Of a stretch of 41,412 bases of DNA, positions 8,165-17,742 are shown piece after piece (the stretch's first letter is position 1; every line of letters begins with the position of its first letter). Position numbers and translations under genes: made by a program. Below the pieces are notes generated by a model that saw nothing but the letters and a program-made list of their open reading frames with translations, was not told where the DNA came from and did no database searches. Origin of the DNA: an uncultured Prevotella sp. (GTDB lineage Bacteria > Bacteroidota > Bacteroidia > Bacteroidales > Bacteroidaceae); assembly GCA_900315835.1 (NCBI GenBank), contig ONAR01000021.1:1-41412 (forward strand), written 5' to 3'.

Positions 8165-8724
8165 TATTACCTATTTATACTTATGGGCAGCCGGTATTGA
8201 GAAAAGTTGCCCAAGACATCCCCACCGATTATCCAGGATTGCACCTGCTCATCAGCGATATGTTTGAGACGCTCGACGCCTCGTCGGGTGTGGGTCTTGC
8301 CGCTCCGCAGATTGGTAAGTCCATCCGCGTGGTCGTCATCGACTTGGACGTCCTCAAGGATGAATACCCCGAATATGCGGGATTCCGACACGCTTACATC
8401 AACGCCCATGTGGTGGAGGCCGACGAGAAGGCCGGTAAGGTGAGCATGGAGGAGGGTTGCCTCTCCATTCCCGGACTGAGCGAGGACGTGGTGCGCCCCA
8501 AGCGGGTGCATGTCACCTATCTCGACGAGAATCTCCAGCCCCACGACGAATGGGTCGAAGGCTATGAGGCACGCGTCATGCAGCATGAGTTTGACCACCT
8601 CGAGGGTACGATGTATGTCGACCGCCTGTCTCCCTTCCGCAAGCAGATGATACGCAATAAGTTGCGCGCCATGATGCAGGGAAAGTTCTCGGCCGCTTAC
8701 CGCACGAAACCCATTAGACGTTGA
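8161..8724 (+). CDS. def: Peptide deformylase
   Basis: Removes the N-formyl group from nascent proteins using a metal centre. All three family motifs are present: GVGLAAPQIG (motif 1), EEGCLSIPG (motif 2, the metal-binding cysteine) and QHEFDHLEG (motif 3, the two metal histidines and the catalytic glutamate). The 187-residue length is normal for Bacteroidetes. It overlaps ruvX by four bases. Its stop codon falls at the first unit of an octamer repeat array. Confidence 0.97.
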   Translation: MILPIYTYGQPVLRKVAQDIPTDYPGLHLLISDMFETLDASSGVGLAAPQIGKSIRVVVIDLDVLKDEYPEYAGFRHAYINAHVVEADEKAGKVSMEEGCLSIPGLSEDVVRPKRVHVTYLDENLQPHDEWVEGYEARVMQHEFDHLEGTMYVDRLSPFRKQMIRNKLRAMMQGKFSAAYRTKPIRR

Positions 8725-8778
8725 GTTTATGAGTTTATGAGTTTTTAAGTTCATGAGTTCATGAGTTTATGAGCTCTT
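8723..8778 (+). repeat. Octamer tandem array GAGTTYAT after def
   Basis: Seven consecutive 8-bp units close to GAGTTTAT run from 8723 to 8778 with a few substitutions. The array starts at the def stop codon (TGA 8722-8724) and fills about half of the gap before the TPR gene. The 8-bp period is shared with the arrays at 24-135 and partly with 23678-23884. Confidence 0.85.
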
Positions 8779-8841
8779 GATATGGCATGGCCACGAACTT
8801 AGGGACTGACGAGGAAAGGATAACAACACAACAATAAGAAG

Positions 8842-10932
8842 ATGAAGAGAGAGATTAGAGAGAACCGTCAGGTGAGCATCAGTTGCTCATCATTTTTGTT
8901 ATCGACCATCAGAGAGAACGGACGTTTCCTTCTCTTGTCTTGTCTCTTCTTCCTTTGTTCACTTGCGGCAAAGGCACAATACAATGTCAACCGACTGATT
9001 ACCAATGGAGAGGTAGCCCTGCACTATGAGGACTACGTACTTTCCATTCAGTATTTCAACAAGGCACTGGCGCAGAAGCCTTACCTCTGGCTGCCGTGGT
9101 ATGACCGCGCCGTGGCCAAGTTCTATCTCGATGACTATGTCGGCGCCGAGGACGACGCGTCGAAAGCCATCAACCTCAACCCTTATATCGAGCAGATCTT
9201 CGACCTGCGCGCCATCTCGCGCATCCGGCAGGAGAAATACGCTGACGCCGTGACCGACTACGACCGCGCCATCAAACTCAACCCGTCGGTGTCGAGCTTC
9301 TGGCTCAACCGCGCCATCTGCCGCGTCAACCTGCAGGATTACGACCAGGCACTCCTCGATGCCGATACCATCATCAAGCGGTGGTCGCAGATTGCTACGG
9401 CTTACTCGCTCAAGGCCGAGATCTATTTGGAAAAGAAAGACACCACACAGGCCGACAATTGGCTCAGTCAGAGCCTCAATATCGACCCCTATAACGCCGA
9501 CGCCTGGACCACACGATCCTACATCGCACTGAACCGCCGTCAGTGGAAGTCGGCTGACAGCTGTCTGACCCGCGTCATCCACCTCCGGCCGAAGGTGGTC
9601 AACAACTACGTCAACCGTGCATTGGCCCGACTCAACGTGAACAACCTGCGTGGCGCCATGGCCGACTATGATATGGCCATCGACCTTGAGCCTAACAATT
9701 TCCTTGCCCATTACAACCGTGGTCTGCTGCGTGTGCAGCTCGGCGACGACAACCGCGCCGTGGAGGACTTCGACTTCGTGGTGAAGATGGAGCCGCGCAA
9801 CTTCATGGCCATCTACAACCGCGCCTTGCTTAACGAGCGCATCGGTCACCTGCGGGCGGCCATCCGCGACTACAGCGAGGTCATCAAGCAGTTCCCCAAT
9901 TTCTGGACGGGTCTGGCCAGCCGCGCCCGCTGTTACCGCCGACTCGGCATGACGAGTCAGGCTGAGATGGATGAGTTCCGCATCTTCAAGGCCCAGATGG
10001 ACAAGCACATCGGCATACAGCAGCGGTGGAGTAAGAGTAAGTTGCGTGAGGTGCGCAAGCGCTCGGAGATTGATATGAACAAATACAACGACATCGTCGT
10101 CGAGGACAAGCCGAAGATCGACCACGAATACGGCAGCAGCAGTATCCGCGGCACCATCCAGAACCGCGAGGTGGAGATGGCCTTCCTGCCGATGTATCAG
10201 TTGTCTTATTTCAACTACGGCAATGCCGTCGAAGGCTATCAGGTGTTCGACACCGAACTGGAGCAGTTCAATACGAAGTACGAGCCGCTGCGCAAACTCA
10301 ACCTTACCTGCAATGCCAAGCGTGAGGCGCTCTCCGACACCCAGTCGAAGCAGGTCTTCCAGCTCATCGATGCCTTTACGGCCGGCATTAATGAGGAGAA
10401 GGATAAGAAGATACGCGCCTCGTTGTTGCTGCAGCGCGCCGTGGCTTACGCCGAAGCCCAGAACTACACCGATGCCATCGCCGACCTCGACGATTACATC
10501 GCCGCCGACAGCACCTCGGCGATGGGCCACTGGGAGCGTGCTGTCTGCCAGCAGTTGCTCAACGACTACGAGGCTTCGCAGGGTACGAAGCCCGGCATGA
10601 AGAACTCGCAGGTGGAGAGCGACTTCGCCTTGGCCATCCAGCTGGCACCGAAGAATGCGCTCATCTATTTCAATCGCGGCAATATGTTTGCAGCAGAGAA
10701 GAACTATAACCGCGCCATCGATGACTTCACCAAGGCCATCTCTCTCGATGCCCGCTTTGCCGAGGCTTACTACAACCGTGGCATCGCCCGCTATTATGCC
10801 GGCGACATCAAGCAAGCTCAGCAGGATCTCAGTCGCGCCGGTGAGCTCGGTCTATACGACGCCTATGCGCTGAGCAAACGCATCGGTGAGGAGAAACCCT
10901 CTGCCAAGGCTCCCGCGAAGAAAAGAAAATAA
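8842..10932 (+). CDS. Exported tetratricopeptide-repeat protein
   Basis: A 696-residue protein with a long N-terminal region and a hydrophobic core at about 29-44 ending in AAKAQ, a typical Bacteroidetes signal peptidase I site. At least nine TPR units cover about 55-370, with the recurring pattern YNRAL..A..DYD.AI.L.P. A non-repeat middle part (about 375-500) holds charged segments. More TPR units follow at about 510-680, and the tail is lysine-rich. TPR solenoids bind protein partners; here this would be in the periplasm. The function is unknown. It follows def after the octamer array and precedes thrS, which has its own promoter box. Confidence 0.88.
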   Translation: MKREIRENRQVSISCSSFLLSTIRENGRFLLLSCLFFLCSLAAKAQYNVNRLITNGEVALHYEDYVLSIQYFNKALAQKPYLWLPWYDRAVAKFYLDDYVGAEDDASKAINLNPYIEQIFDLRAISRIRQEKYADAVTDYDRAIKLNPSVSSFWLNRAICRVNLQDYDQALLDADTIIKRWSQIATAYSLKAEIYLEKKDTTQADNWLSQSLNIDPYNADAWTTRSYIALNRRQWKSADSCLTRVIHLRPKVVNNYVNRALARLNVNNLRGAMADYDMAIDLEPNNFLAHYNRGLLRVQLGDDNRAVEDFDFVVKMEPRNFMAIYNRALLNERIGHLRAAIRDYSEVIKQFPNFWTGLASRARCYRRLGMTSQAEMDEFRIFKAQMDKHIGIQQRWSKSKLREVRKRSEIDMNKYNDIVVEDKPKIDHEYGSSSIRGTIQNREVEMAFLPMYQLSYFNYGNAVEGYQVFDTELEQFNTKYEPLRKLNLTCNAKREALSDTQSKQVFQLIDAFTAGINEEKDKKIRASLLLQRAVAYAEAQNYTDAIADLDDYIAADSTSAMGHWERAVCQQLLNDYEASQGTKPGMKNSQVESDFALAIQLAPKNALIYFNRGNMFAAEKNYNRAIDDFTKAISLDARFAEAYYNRGIARYYAGDIKQAQQDLSRAGELGLYDAYALSKRIGEEKPSAKAPAKKRK

Positions 10933-10979
10933 ATGAAAACTTCATGGCACATCGTTGTAGCCAATTGAAAAATAAGTAT

Positions 10980-10987
10980 TACTTTTG
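10980..10987 (+). promoter_or_regulatory. -7 promoter box for thrS
   Basis: TACTTTTG matches TAnnTTTG and lies 29 bases before the thrS ATG. A GTTG at 10954-10957 lies 22 bases upstream and could serve as a weak -33 element. Confidence 0.6.
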
Positions 10988-11016
10988 CAGTGATTTAAAA
11001 CAAACTAATTTGTATC

Positions 11017-12969
11017 ATGGTTAAAATCACTTTTCCGGATGGCTCCGTTCGTGAGTACGAGCAGGGCGTAACCGGCTTTCAAATCGCAGAGAGCATCTCA
11101 CCGGCTCTCGCCCGCGACGTTGTATCTTGCGGGGTTAATGGTGAGACAACAGAACTCAACCGCCCCATCAATGCCGACGCTACCATCGAACTGTATAAGT
11201 TCGACGACGACGAAGGCAAGCACACCTTCTGGCACACGTCGGCCCACTTGCTTGCCGAGGCGCTGCAGGAGTTGTATCCCGGCATCCAGTTCGGCTTCGG
11301 CCCGGCCATCGAGAATGGTTTCTTCTACGATGTGATGCCGCCCAAGGGTCAGACCATCTCTGAAAACGACTTCCCCAAGATAGAGGCTAAGATGAAGGAG
11401 CTCGCCAAGAAGAATGAGCCCGTCGTCCGCCGCGAAGTGTCTAAGGCCGATGCCATCAAGGAGTTTGAGGCCGCTGGACAGCAATACAAGGTGGAGCACA
11501 TCTCTCAGGATCTGGAGGATGGCACCATCACCACTTATACCCAAGGCAACTTCACCGACCTCTGCCGTGGTCCGCACCTCGTATCGACGGGCGCCATCAA
11601 GGCCATCAAGATTACGAGTGTAGCCGGTGCTTTCTGGCGTGGCGATGCCAACCGCGAGCAGATGACGCGTATCTACGGCATCACCTTCCCGAAGAAGAAG
11701 ATGCTCGACGAATATCTCGTCATGCTTGAGGAAGCCAAGAAGCGCGACCACCGTAAGATTGGCAAGGAGATGGAGCTGTTCATGTTCTCCGAGCGTGTGG
11801 GTAAGGGTCTGCCCATCTGGCTGCCGAAGGGTACTCAGCTGCGTCTGCGCCTGCAGGAGTTGCTGCGCCACGTGTTGAAGCCCTACCACTATCAGGAGGT
11901 CATCACGCCGGGTATCGGATCTAAGAACCTCTATGTCACCTCCGGCCACTATGCCCACTACGGCAAGGACGCCTTCCAGCCCATCCATACGCCGGAACCT
12001 GATGAGGAGTATATGCTCAAACCAATGAACTGCCCTCACCACTGCGAGGTGTATGCCCGCAAGCCGCGTTCGTACAAAGACCTGCCGCTCCGCATCGCTG
12101 AGTTTGGTACCGTCTTCCGTTATGAGAAGAGCGGTGAGCTCCACGGACTGACCCGCGTGCGTACGTTCACGCAGGACGATGCCCATATCTTCGTCCGTCC
12201 TGACCAGGTGAAGGCTGAGTTCGAGACCATTATCGATATCATCCTGAAGGTGTTCCGCATCTTCGGCTTCGACAACTACGATGCGCAGATCTCACTGCGT
12301 GACCCGAAGGATACCGAGAAGTATATCGGCTCCGACGAGATTTGGCAGGAGAGCGAGGACGCCATCCGTCAGGCTTGTAAGGAGAAGGGCCTGCACACCC
12401 ACGAGGAAGTGGGCGAGGCTGCCTTCTATGGTCCTAAGCTCGACTTCATGGTGAAGGATGCCATCGGCCGTAAGTGGCAGCTGGGTACCATCCAGGTGGA
12501 CTACAACCTGCCTGAGCGCTTCAAGCTCGAATACACCGCCGAGGACAACTCCAAGCAGACGCCGGTGATGATTCACCGCGCACCGTTCGGTTCACTCGAG
12601 CGCTTCACCGCTGTGCTCATTGAGCACACGGCCGGTCACTTCCCCTTGTGGCTCACACCCGACCAGGTGGCTATCCTGCCTATCTCGGAGAAGTTCAACG
12701 ACTACGCCAAGAAGGTGCAGCAGTATTTCGACAGCAAGGATGTACGCGCTTACATCGACGACCGCAACGAGAAGATTGGCCGTAAGATCCGCGACAACGA
12801 GCTGAAGCGTGTGCCTTACATGGTAATCGTTGGTGAGAAAGAGGCTGCCGACGGTCTGGTGTCCATGCGTAAGCAGGGCGGCGGCGAGCAGGCTTCCATG
12901 AAGATGGAGGACTTCGCTCAGCGCATCAACGACGAGGTGGCCGCTCAGCTGAAGGCTGTTGACGAATAA
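11017..12969 (+). CDS. thrS: Threonyl-tRNA synthetase
   Basis: Charges tRNA-Thr. The 650 residues carry an N-terminal TGS domain (about 1-62), then the editing/SAD region with [11 protein letters not shown] and a later CRGPH motif. The class II catalytic core follows, with [10 protein letters not shown] (zinc and substrate contacts), the motif 2 region around [16 protein letters not shown] and motif 3 around PFGSLERF. The C-terminal anticodon-binding domain covers about 545-650. In many Bacteroidales thrS is followed by infC, rpmI and rplT; here it is followed by two hairpins and a converging gene, so those genes must lie elsewhere. Confidence 0.98.
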   Translation: MVKITFPDGSVREYEQGVTGFQIAESISPALARDVVSCGVNGETTELNRPINADATIELYKFDDDEGKHTFWHTSAHLLAEALQELYPGIQFGFGPAIENGFFYDVMPPKGQTISENDFPKIEAKMKELAKKNEPVVRREVSKADAIKEFEAAGQQYKVEHISQDLEDGTITTYTQGNFTDLCRGPHLVSTGAIKAIKITSVAGAFWRGDANREQMTRIYGITFPKKKMLDEYLVMLEEAKKRDHRKIGKEMELFMFSERVGKGLPIWLPKGTQLRLRLQELLRHVLKPYHYQEVITPGIGSKNLYVTSGHYAHYGKDAFQPIHTPEPDEEYMLKPMNCPHHCEVYARKPRSYKDLPLRIAEFGTVFRYEKSGELHGLTRVRTFTQDDAHIFVRPDQVKAEFETIIDIILKVFRIFGFDNYDAQISLRDPKDTEKYIGSDEIWQESEDAIRQACKEKGLHTHEEVGEAAFYGPKLDFMVKDAIGRKWQLGTIQVDYNLPERFKLEYTAEDNSKQTPVMIHRAPFGSLERFTAVLIEHTAGHFPLWLTPDQVAILPISEKFNDYAKKVQQYFDSKDVRAYIDDRNEKIGRKIRDNELKRVPYMVIVGEKEAADGLVSMRKQGGGEQASMKMEDFAQRINDEVAAQLKAVDE

Positions 12970-12992
12970 TCACCGTTTAAGCATAGATAATA

Positions 12993-13013
12993 AAGGGCTA
13001 TTGTATAGCCCTT
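12993..13013. terminator. First hairpin after thrS
   Basis: AAGGGCTA (12993-13000) pairs with TAGCCCTT (13006-13013) around a 5-base loop and is followed by an AT-rich stretch. It lies 24 bases past the thrS stop and is a modest terminator candidate. Confidence 0.6.
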
Positions 13014-13024
13014 ATTAAAATAAT

Positions 13025-13069
13025 TTGCCGCGTAGCAATCTTGGTTGCTACGCGGCAATTGTTTTTTTT
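13025..13069 (+). terminator. Strong intrinsic terminator after thrS
   Basis: A 14-base perfect stem, TTGCCGCGTAGCAA (13025-13038) with its complement (13045-13058), has a 6-base loop and is followed by a run of eight T residues (13062-13069). This is a textbook rho-independent terminator for thrS. On the other strand the stem is followed by an AT-rich stretch, so it may also end the minus-strand operon. Confidence 0.9.
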
Positions 13070-13079
13070 CTTGGTATTG

Positions 13080-13108
13080 GTGTAGTGGCCGGTCTTGTGC
13101 CAGCCACC
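13080..13108. repeat. Dispersed palindromic repeat, copy 1
   Basis: This 29-base sequence matches the reverse complement of 23593-23621 at 28 of 29 positions. The core is a GGCCGG...CCGGCC-type hairpin, degraded by one base in this copy. It lies just past the thrS terminator. Confidence 0.85.
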
Positions 13109-13121
13109 ATCCATTGCGGCA

Positions 13122-13718
13122 CTACGGATTGAACACCTTGTCGTTGACAGGGGCACCGAACTTGAAGCCGGAGAACTTGTACTGCGTGTAGCCGCGCTTG
13201 CTGTTCAGCGTCAGGCTCTCGAGGGCACCGTTAGCTTTGTTGATTTCCAGGACGAAGGAAGTGAACATCAGACGCTTGGCCTGCGTCGGGGTCATGGTGA
13301 CAACAACATTGCCCGACTGCTGCGAGATCTTCACACCCTGCACGTTGGAGATGTTGGTCTTGCCACCGGAGAGTACGCTCAGCAGCACAGCCTTGAAGGC
13401 GGCAAACTGACCGGCGGTCTTGGCTGAAGCCACATGCTTGCGGCCGCCCATGACCATGGTGAACGTGTTGCCGTTCATCACCAGCTGCTCCTTGCCGTTG
13501 TCGGCGGTGATGGCCACCTTGTCGGGGTCCTTCATATAGAGCGCGCCGTTGTAGGTCTTGTTCTTCGTCATGGCCTTGTTGTGCTTCACCATCACAGCCG
13601 TGGCTGATGCCGACTTAGCCGTCTTGTAGCGGCTGACGGCCTGGGTGAACAATGATTCCTGCGCAAAGCCGGCAATGGTCAGCATTGACAGCAATACAAT
13701 AAATAATGTCTTTTTCAT
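13122..13718 (-). CDS. LolA-like outer-membrane lipoprotein/lipid carrier
   Basis: A 198-residue periplasmic protein with a signal peptide ending at about FAQ (residues 18-20). The body is a run of beta-strands with the pattern of LolA folds: YNGALYMKDPDKV, LVMNGNTFTM and a C-terminal strand region ending in KVFNP. It resembles the Bacteroidetes LolA_2-like group rather than classical LolA. Such proteins carry a hydrophobic ligand across the periplasm. It is the last gene of the six-gene minus-strand operon, 24 bases after the FAD oxidoreductase. Stand-alone LolA-like genes with MMPL exporters, acyl carrier proteins and ketoacyl synthases are typical of aryl-polyene/flexirubin-type clusters, so its cargo is probably the operon's product (inference). 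Confidence 0.8.
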   Translation of the reverse strand: MKKTLFIVLLSMLTIAGFAQESLFTQAVSRYKTAKSASATAVMVKHNKAMTKNKTYNGALYMKDPDKVAITADNGKEQLVMNGNTFTMVMGGRKHVASAKTAGQFAAFKAVLLSVLSGGKTNISNVQGVKISQQSGNVVVTMTPTQAKRLMFTSFVLEINKANGALESLTLNSKRGYTQYKFSGFKFGAPVNDKVFNP

Positions 13719-13742
13719 CTTATTTATGAATGAGTTATATGA

Positions 13743-15245
13743 TTATGCATTGAATAGTTTCTCCCAAATACGCTCGCGGCCGATGATCTCGGCACAGGTC
13801 ATCAGCGCCGTCATCGTGACGCCCTCGACGCCATGCACCATCAGACTCTGCCCGGTCAACAGAAGGTTGGGCTCATGGCTGCGTGGCGAGAGGAAGGTGA
13901 GCAGCGGATTGCCGCAGTCCTTCCGAAGACCGAATGCCGAGCCGTTGGGCGTGAGCGTATAGTCGCGGTAGGTGAGGGGCGTCGAGACATATTGCCGCTC
14001 GATGGCTGCCCTCAGTCCGGGGATGACGGTCTCGGCCAGACTAATGCATTCGTCGGCTTTCTGCAGCTTCCATTGCGCATAGTCGTCGCCGCGGCGGCCG
14101 ACTTTCGTGTCAGTCCACTGGCTGCACGCCGACCAGTCGACGGGCGTGAGCAGGTCAATCTGGCGAACGTGCCCGCTGCCGTCCTCAGGTACGCGGTAGC
14201 TGATCATCACCCCCGATACCGGATGGTCGTTCTCGAAACCCTCCCAGAGGTTAGGCCGCGAATAGACGTATTCATTACGGTTGACGTAAGGCAACGTCTG
14301 AGGTTTAATGGCCAGTGAGACGGTCAGCATGCCGTAGGTGTTTTCCATCAGCCGCATCCGCATGCGCATGCTCTTCTTCACCAAGGCACTCTCGCCGATG
14401 AGCTGATAGGTGAGGGCAGGGTGGATGTCGCTGATGAATGTGTCGGCCTCGTAGCTGTTGCCGTCGATGCATTGCGCCTCGACGATATGTCCGTCGCGCT
14501 CAATGAGTTGCGTCACTTCGCTGTTGCATTTTATCTCACCGCCGTTGGCGCGGATGCCGTCAATCAGTTTGTTGACCAATAGGTTGCCGTTACCGCGCAA
14601 CCGCCAACTGCTGGCGATGTAACTGCTGTTGATGTGGGCCATCGTGTAGAGCGGCAGCGTGTCCTTGCGCAGTTCGCAGCGCGTGGTGTTGCCCGACAAT
14701 ACGTTGATGAGCAGGTCGTTGTGGAAATGCTCGTGCAGCCATTGGTAGGCCGGCGTTGAGAGATCCATGGATCTCGGCATACCCTGCTGTTGGTCACAAC
14801 CCAACGCCGGATTGAGCATGTCGAACTGACTGCGGTTATAGCTTGCGAACAAGTCAACGAGCTCGCGCAGTCCCTCGCGCTCGTCGGGAAAATAGTCGGC
14901 CAACCGTTCGGCAAAACGGTCGTAGCCCTCGACGAAGTCAAAGCTTTGGCCGCCGATATGGATGCGGTCGAAGCAGTCGGCATCGAGCTTTACCCAAGGC
15001 AGCTCCATCAGTCCTAGCATACGGAACGGATGATAGAGCACCTCGCCCTCGCCCAAGCCACCGATGTAGTGGAGGCCGGTGTCGAAGTCGAGTCCCTGCC
15101 GGCGGTAGCTTTGCATGCAGCCGCCCGGTTGCGCCTCGCGCTCAAGCACCAGCACGCGGTAGCCTTCCGATGAGAGGATGTGGCCGCAGGCCAAACCACC
15201 CAGTCCACTGCCGATGATGACGATGTCGTATTTGTTGTGGTTCAC
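13743..15245 (-). CDS. FAD-dependent oxidoreductase, CrtI / retinol-saturase-like
   Basis: A 500-residue flavoprotein. The dinucleotide-binding motif IGSGLGGLACG is at about 11-21, followed by LVLEREAQPGGCMQSY and FDTGLHYIGG, as in phytoene desaturase and all-trans-retinol 13,14-reductase relatives. A C-terminal segment LLTGQSLMVHGVEGV is the usual closing FAD contact. Members add or remove double bonds in polyene or isoprenoid chains. The gene overlaps the MMPL gene by four bases, so the two are translationally coupled. No carotenoid synthesis genes are nearby, so the substrate is more likely an acyl or polyene chain made by the neighbouring ketoacyl synthase (inference). Confidence 0.85.
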   Translation of the reverse strand: MNHNKYDIVIIGSGLGGLACGHILSSEGYRVLVLEREAQPGGCMQSYRRQGLDFDTGLHYIGGLGEGEVLYHPFRMLGLMELPWVKLDADCFDRIHIGGQSFDFVEGYDRFAERLADYFPDEREGLRELVDLFASYNRSQFDMLNPALGCDQQQGMPRSMDLSTPAYQWLHEHFHNDLLINVLSGNTTRCELRKDTLPLYTMAHINSSYIASSWRLRGNGNLLVNKLIDGIRANGGEIKCNSEVTQLIERDGHIVEAQCIDGNSYEADTFISDIHPALTYQLIGESALVKKSMRMRMRLMENTYGMLTVSLAIKPQTLPYVNRNEYVYSRPNLWEGFENDHPVSGVMISYRVPEDGSGHVRQIDLLTPVDWSACSQWTDTKVGRRGDDYAQWKLQKADECISLAETVIPGLRAAIERQYVSTPLTYRDYTLTPNGSAFGLRKDCGNPLLTFLSPRSHEPNLLLTGQSLMVHGVEGVTMTALMTCAEIIGRERIWEKLFNA

Positions 15246-17725
15246 TTCTTTAACTTTCTGAAGATGGCAGGCTGCAGCACATAGGAGAGGATGACCGCCG
15301 AAAGCAGTCCGACCAGCGTGGAGAAGCCCACGCTCTGGATGGCCGGGTGCCGGGCGATGAGCATCGATGAGACGGTGACCACGAGAATGAAGGCCGAGAA
15401 GAAGATGGCGCTCTTATGCAACTGGAGCAGCCGTCCGTTGGCCTTGTCGTCGATGAGACCGTTCATCACGAAAATGCTGTAGTCCACGCCGATGCCGAAG
15501 ATGAATGTGGAGATGATGATGTTGAGCAGGTTGAACTTCAAGCCGAAGATGTCCATGGCGCCCAATACGATGAGCCAGCTGAGGATGATGGGCATGAAGC
15601 CAAGCAGCGTGTATTTGATGTTCCAGCGGAAGCTCACCAACAACACGATGAATACAAACGCCATCGACACCCATTGCAGGATGTTGAAGTCGCTGTTGAG
15701 CTTAGCCAATGTATCCTGCGTGTAGTAAGAGGTATCGAGCACCATCATGTTGGGCTCGTCGCCAATGGCGCGGGTGATGCGGTCGTAGGCGCCGCCCTTG
15801 ACGCGCTCGGTGGCTTTGTCGTATTTCACCGACGTGAAGCAGAGGTACTTGCCGTCGTAGGTCTTCTCCATCAGCGTGGAGAGGTAACCCGGCGGAATGA
15901 TGCCGGCCGCATAGAGCTTGTCGGGCTTGTAGTTAGCCTCGACGGCTTCGAAGAAGGGGTCGAAGGCATCAGCCGTGAAGCCGGCCGACGGCGCTGTAGC
16001 CGCGATGAGGCTCCGCACCTTGGCCAGCCGCGCGGGTGTCCAGTAGCGTTTCCATGCGGCGATGCGCACCTTCTGCGTAGCCTCAGGCACGAGGATGAGG
16101 TTGGTCGGCGTATAGCCTTTCACCAAGCCGAGGCGCTGCAGGCTGTCGAGTTTGGTCTCGAGCTGACTGAAGTGGCCCAGCGCCTCCTCCATGGTGGTGC
16201 CCGTTGAAGCGAAGTATTTCGAACCGATGCCACTGGCCGTCTTGCTGGCCAACAGGTTCTCTGAGTGGACCACCTCAGGCGAACGGTAGCCGAGGTTGTT
16301 GAGGTCGGTGTCGAAGTTGGTGCCTTTGACAGCCCAGAAGCCGATGCAGACGACGGTGATGGCGCAGATGACGGCGATGAGCGGCTTCTTGCGGTCGAAG
16401 GGATAGTTGTTGATGCGGTCAATGAGGGCGAACGCCTTCTTGTTGATGCGGTTCTTCTTCGTGTCGAGCAACTGCGGCAGGAAGATGAGCGAGAAGAAGG
16501 TGGTGCCGACGATGGCGAAGGCAGCGAACAAGCCGAAGTCCTTCAGCAGGTCGGTATTGACGAAGATGAGGCCCATGAACGAGCCGATGGTCGTCAGACA
16601 GCCGAGGAAGACGGGCTTGGTCTCGTCGCGCAGCACCTGCTCGGGGTCGGTGATGTATTTGTAATGCGTCAATACGTGGAGCACGTAGCTCATGGCCACA
16701 CCTAATACCACGGCGCCAATGCCGAGGGCAAGGAGCGAGAACTGTCCTTCGATGAAGTACATCATGGCCAGTCCGAACAGTGTACCGAAGACGACGGGCA
16801 GGATGAGCAGCGGCAGCGTATCCCAGTTGCGGAAACAGATGAAGATAAACGCCAGCACGATGATGAAGGCGCCGAGCAGCGTCGTCGTCAGGTCGCGCTT
16901 GATGGTGGTCGAGTTGTAATAGCCGCTGGCGGGCGTACCGTGGTAGCAGACGCTGACGTTGGGATGGGTCTTGGCAAACGATTTGATCTGACCGTTGAGC
17001 ATCTCAAAGAGCCGGTTGCCCTGACCGGTGTCGGTTGCTGAGAAACGTGGGGTGATGAAGGCGATGCAAACCGAACCGTCGGGCACGAAGAAGTGACCGG
17101 CGATGGTCTTATAACCGCCCTGTGACCCGGCGAACAGCGGTTTCATCTGCTTCATGAGCAGATTGCGCATGCCCATCGGGTCCATCTGGATGAGCTCGGG
17201 GTAGGCCGAACCGAAGTCGCCGTCCATATCCTCGCTGTTCTTCACCATCTGTTGCTTGAAATGCTCCGGCGTGAGCAGCGAGTCCATCTGCGCATACACT
17301 GTGGTGTCGATGTAGGCAGGGAAATGCTCTTCCATGTAGCTGATGGCGCCGTCCATGGCATCCTCGGGCATCTGATAGAAGATGTCACTGATGACGCGCT
17401 GCTCCTTGGGCTGGCGGTTGTCGAGCGCTGTCAGCGAGTCGATGAACGCGTTGGCGGCTGCGGCGATGCTGTCGGGCGACATGCCTTTCTTGCCCTCGAA
17501 GAGCAGGTAGGTCTTGTCCTTGATGCGCAGGTCGGCAAAGGCCAGTTTGGTCGATCCGTCGGCATTGCGCGACGACGGCATCAGCTTGTTGAGGTCCTCC
17601 TCCAGATGAATGCGGGAAGCAAAATAGCCGAAGAATACAAACAGAAAAATCATCGTGCCCCAGAACACCGGCCGATGATTGTGGAAGTAGCGGTATATCT
17701 TGATTACAATCTCAGTCATAAACAA
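15242..17725 (-). CDS. MMPL/RND-family exporter
   Basis: An 827-residue integral membrane protein with the duplicated RND layout. TM1 is at about 18-36, then a large periplasmic loop, then a cluster of five hydrophobic helices at about 275-410. A second single helix lies at about 448-468, followed by another large loop and a second helix cluster at about 685-820. The charged motif FGIGVDYSIFVMNG in the second half matches the transmembrane segment involved in proton coupling. MMPL proteins export lipids and polyketides, for example in mycobacteria and in aryl-polyene clusters. It lies between the acyl carrier protein gene (78-base gap holding a hairpin) and the FAD oxidoreductase (4-base overlap). 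Confidence 0.9.
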   Translation of the reverse strand: MFMTEIVIKIYRYFHNHRPVFWGTMIFLFVFFGYFASRIHLEEDLNKLMPSSRNADGSTKLAFADLRIKDKTYLLFEGKKGMSPDSIAAAANAFIDSLTALDNRQPKEQRVISDIFYQMPEDAMDGAISYMEEHFPAYIDTTVYAQMDSLLTPEHFKQQMVKNSEDMDGDFGSAYPELIQMDPMGMRNLLMKQMKPLFAGSQGGYKTIAGHFFVPDGSVCIAFITPRFSATDTGQGNRLFEMLNGQIKSFAKTHPNVSVCYHGTPASGYYNSTTIKRDLTTTLLGAFIIVLAFIFICFRNWDTLPLLILPVVFGTLFGLAMMYFIEGQFSLLALGIGAVVLGVAMSYVLHVLTHYKYITDPEQVLRDETKPVFLGCLTTIGSFMGLIFVNTDLLKDFGLFAAFAIVGTTFFSLIFLPQLLDTKKNRINKKAFALIDRINNYPFDRKKPLIAVICAITVVCIGFWAVKGTNFDTDLNNLGYRSPEVVHSENLLASKTASGIGSKYFASTGTTMEEALGHFSQLETKLDSLQRLGLVKGYTPTNLILVPEATQKVRIAAWKRYWTPARLAKVRSLIAATAPSAGFTADAFDPFFEAVEANYKPDKLYAAGIIPPGYLSTLMEKTYDGKYLCFTSVKYDKATERVKGGAYDRITRAIGDEPNMMVLDTSYYTQDTLAKLNSDFNILQWVSMAFVFIVLLVSFRWNIKYTLLGFMPIILSWLIVLGAMDIFGLKFNLLNIIISTFIFGIGVDYSIFVMNGLIDDKANGRLLQLHKSAIFFSAFILVVTVSSMLIARHPAIQSVGFSTLVGLLSAVILSYVLQPAIFRKLKK

Positions 17726-17742
17726 CTATCAATAAGACAAGG

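Noticed and set aside
8959-10815. A 618-residue open frame on the minus strand opposite the TPR gene
   Set aside because: It is a shadow of the TPR gene caused by codon bias. It has no recognisable motif, while the plus strand shows clear TPR units and a signal peptide.
10964-10987. An ATTG-N12-TAnnTTTG promoter variant seen at several genes (10964, 20487, 38673)
   Set aside because: The 12-base spacing does not fit the known -33/-7 distance, and ATTG is too common a tetramer to count as evidence.
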